Origin: Kangiellaceae bacterium
GTDB taxonomy: Bacteria > Pseudomonadota > Gammaproteobacteria > Enterobacterales > Kangiellaceae
DNA: 16,429 bases
Direction: 5' to 3'
Assembly: GCA_030148365.1 (NCBI GenBank)
Contig: JASBTO010000262.1
Coordinates: 1-16,429, forward strand
The notes beneath the pieces are model-generated. The model searched no databases, was not told the DNA's origin, and saw nothing but the letters and a program-made list of their open reading frames with translations. Numbering within the stretch: the stretch's first letter is position 1; every line of letters starts with the position of its first letter. Below are positions 14,582 to 16,429 of the stretch, one piece after another. The position numbers were made by a program, and so were the translations under genes.

Positions 14582-15922
14582 TCAGTCAAGCTGAAACGGA
14601 TAAACGCTGCCGAGTTTCAGGATTGTCGTCAGTTCATCGAGCGCGGTGCGGGATTCTGACAGCAACGCCGGATCGGCGAGATCGGCCTCGGTGACGGTTT
14701 CCCGATAATGTCTCTTCACCCAGCCATTGAGCTGCTCGAACAGGGCGTCTGACAGGAGTACGCCGGGGTTCATGGCCGTCAGCTCCTGTTCGGTCAATAC
14801 GACCCGTTGGCGCAGACAGGCGGGCCCGCCGCCATTTTGCATGCTTTGTTTGACATCAAAAATCTGCACCGACTTGATCGGCGTCTCTTGCTCGACCAGC
14901 CAGTCCAGATATTGTTTGACGGAATCCGTGGCCTCACATTCTCCCGGCGCGATAATCGCCATATCTCCCGATGGCAGGGAGACCAGCTGACTGTTGAACA
15001 GATAGGAGCTGACCGCATCGGTGACCGGCACGTCACTGTCCGCGACTTCCACCACATGGAACTCCCCGTCGCCATAGGCCGCGTCCAGCGCCCGGTAGAC
15101 CTGCATCCGGTTGAGGAAGGCTTGCTCGTGAGTAAAGAGCACATTGCGGTTGCCGACGGCAATCACGTCATTGTGGAACACCCCCTGATCGATGACCGCC
15201 GGATTCTGCTGGGCGAAAACGGTTTTGGCATCGGACAGCTGGTGCAACCGGGCAACCGCCGCAGACGCTTCGAAGGTCTGCCTGGCGGGAAATTTTTTCG
15301 GCGCCGGCTTGCCGGCGTCAAAAGCATGTTTGCCATAGGCAAACAGGTGCACCCCCGGGTCGCCATAATCGCGGCAGAAGCGGGTATGGTTGGCGGCGCC
15401 TTCGTCGCCGAAATGATCGCCCATCGGCAGGGCGTCATGGTGCACAAAATGGCGCGGATTATTGAACATGGCCTGGAGGATGCGACCGGTGGTCGGCCAT
15501 TCGATGGAGCGATGAAACTTGTTGGCGAGATTGGCCGGGGTGAAATGCACGCGGCCGTCGGCGCTGTCGGCGCTCGGCGCCATGGTGCAGGCATTGGCGG
15601 TCCACATGCTGGACGCCGAACTGCAGGCGGCCAGCACCTTGGGCGCCTGTTTGGCTGCCTTGCCCAGAACTTCGGCGTCGGAACCGCCAAAGCCGAGGCG
15701 GCGCAAAGTGTGCAGATCGGGCCGCTCCTGCGGCGCCAGAACCCCTTGTTTGAGGCCGAGATCATGCAGGGCCTTCATTTTCGCCAGACCCTGCAGGGCA
15801 GCCTCTTTGGGACGCGCCTCCTGACTGACATTTTTCAGGGAGGCGACATTGCCGAGGGACAGGCCGGCGTAGTTGTGGGTGGGCCCGACCAGCCCGTCAA
15901 AGTTGACTTCAAATGCCTTCAC
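14582..15922 (-). CDS. astB: N-succinylarginine dihydrolase
   Basis: AstB hydrolyses N2-succinylarginine to N2-succinylornithine, two ammonia and CO2, the second step of the arginine succinyltransferase pathway. GTG 15922 is chosen over the upstream in-frame start at 15961. It gives MKAFEVNFDGLVGPTHNYAGLSLGN, the standard AstB N-terminus, and a length of 446 against 447 in E. coli. The catalytic triad of this amidinotransferase-fold enzyme is visible: Glu174 in GDEGAANH, His250 in GVFHNDVIAVGN and Cys369 in NGGGPACLRQR. The GTG overlaps the astD stop by four bases (GTGA), so the two genes are translationally coupled. The protein is cytosolic. The gene is followed by a terminator 12 bases on, so astE does not follow as it does in E. 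coli and Pseudomonas. Confidence 0.98.
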   Translation of the reverse strand: MKAFEVNFDGLVGPTHNYAGLSLGNVASLKNVSQEARPKEAALQGLAKMKALHDLGLKQGVLAPQERPDLHTLRRLGFGGSDAEVLGKAAKQAPKVLAACSSASSMWTANACTMAPSADSADGRVHFTPANLANKFHRSIEWPTTGRILQAMFNNPRHFVHHDALPMGDHFGDEGAANHTRFCRDYGDPGVHLFAYGKHAFDAGKPAPKKFPARQTFEASAAVARLHQLSDAKTVFAQQNPAVIDQGVFHNDVIAVGNRNVLFTHEQAFLNRMQVYRALDAAYGDGEFHVVEVADSDVPVTDAVSSYLFNSQLVSLPSGDMAIIAPGECEATDSVKQYLDWLVEQETPIKSVQIFDVKQSMQNGGGPACLRQRVVLTEQELTAMNPGVLLSDALFEQLNGWVKRHYRETVTEADLADPALLSESRTALDELTTILKLGSVYPFQLD

Positions 15923-16429
15923 AGCTTGACCCCGGGGGTCAGGGAGCCGGGCATGTCGCAAGTACCGGTTTCCATGGACGCGACGGGGTAGGCACAGTAA
16001 TCCGCTGCGTAGAAGGCGCTGGGCCGATGGTTGCCGCTCGCGCCGATGCCGCCAAAGGGCGCGGCACTGCTGGCGCCGGTCAACTGCTTGTTCCAGTTGA
16101 CGATGCCGGCGCGAATGCGACGATAGAAGTGATCGTATTGCTCCCGGCTATCGCTGAGCAGGCCGGCGGCGAGGCCATAGCGGGTATTGTTGGCCGCATC
16201 GATTGCCTCATCAAAGTCTTGGTAGCGGTACAGTTGCAGCAGGGGACCGAAAAACTCTTCATCGGCGGGCTCCACTTCCGTGACGTCCACGAGGCCCGGA
16301 CTCAGCAGCGCGGTACCTTCCCGCAGCACCGACAGGCGCACCAGGGATTTGCCGCCGCGCTCGAGCAGCGAGTCCTGTGCCGCAACCAGGGATTCAGCAG
16401 CCTTGCGATTGATGACGGGGCCCATGAAG
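15919..16429 (-). CDS. astD: N-succinylglutamate 5-semialdehyde dehydrogenase, 3' part
   Basis: The frame is open to the right edge of the window; ATG 16425 is an internal methionine, so the N-terminal two thirds, with the catalytic Cys and Glu, lie outside. The visible 170 residues are the C-terminal part of an aldehyde dehydrogenase: EEFFGPLLQLYRY, NNTRYGLAAGLLSD, RAGIVNWNKQLTGASSAAPFG and the AstD-like tail GGIGASGNHRPSAFYAADYCAYPVAS. AstD oxidises N-succinylglutamate semialdehyde with NAD+ in the fourth step of the AST pathway. The NWNKQLTGASS segment and the position directly before astB separate it from other aldehyde dehydrogenases. Its TGA overlaps the astB GTG. Confidence 0.96.
   Translation of the reverse strand, partial: FMGPVINRKAAESLVAAQDSLLERGGKSLVRLSVLREGTALLSPGLVDVTEVEPADEEFFGPLLQLYRYQDFDEAIDAANNTRYGLAAGLLSDSREQYDHFYRRIRAGIVNWNKQLTGASSAAPFGGIGASGNHRPSAFYAADYCAYPVASMETGTCDMPGSLTPGVKL

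Noticed and set aside
14807..15991. 394-codon plus-strand open frame opposite astB and astD
   Set aside because: It is antisense to two confidently identified genes, has no family pattern and no ribosome binding site; long antisense frames are expected with this GC-rich codon use.

Overview
The window reads as chromosomal DNA from a free-living, probably marine or soil, gammaproteobacterium. It has moderately high GC, Shine-Dalgarno-led genes, SohB and thiopurine methyltransferase of proteobacterial type, a Pla-1/cef (VolA-like) lipase and arginine succinyltransferase (AST) pathway genes. I see no phage, insertion sequence, CRISPR array, rRNA or tRNA. Coding density is high and no gene-free stretch reaches 300 bases; the longest is about 200 bases, between the symporter and the sensor kinase. 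The species cannot be named from sequence reading alone.

Layout. (1) 1-1479: the 3' part of a secreted lipase, closed by a strong intrinsic terminator that overlaps a candidate promoter for the next unit. (2) 1576-6434, plus strand: a compact run of sohB (inner-membrane S49 protease), tpm (thiopurine/metalloid S-methyltransferase), a kelch-propeller lipoprotein and a cytoplasmic S9 prolyl-oligopeptidase-family hydrolase. It ends at a hairpin that holds the last stop codon in its loop. (3) 6461-7723, minus strand: an SLC1-type dicarboxylate/acidic amino acid symporter. (4) 7923-11204, plus strand: a periplasmic 14-blade two-component-regulator-propeller histidine kinase of the NarX/HPK7 type with no response regulator beside it, then an exported protein of unknown function (11361-12092). 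(5) 12219-13557, minus strand: a two-gene unit of an endonuclease dU-family (DUF99) protein and a Mut7-C RNase-domain protein, overlapping and apparently transcribed from a near-consensus promoter that would give a leaderless mRNA. (6) 13665-14519, plus strand: an exported DUF4097-like protein built from 18-residue DDGSG repeats, ended by a bidirectional terminator. (7) 14582-16429, minus strand: astB and the 3' part of astD, translationally coupled.

How the genes work together. astD and astB belong to the AST route that turns arginine into glutamate and succinate. DUF99 and Mut7-C are both nuclease-like and look co-expressed, so the pair may be an undescribed nucleic-acid processing or repair module. 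The sohB-tpm-kelch-S9 run looks co-transcribed, but its members share no obvious pathway. The items most worth following up are the DUF99/Mut7-C unit with its leaderless promoter, the DDGSG solenoid protein, and a dense cluster of palindromes and direct repeats at 12122-12162, between the ends of two convergent genes.
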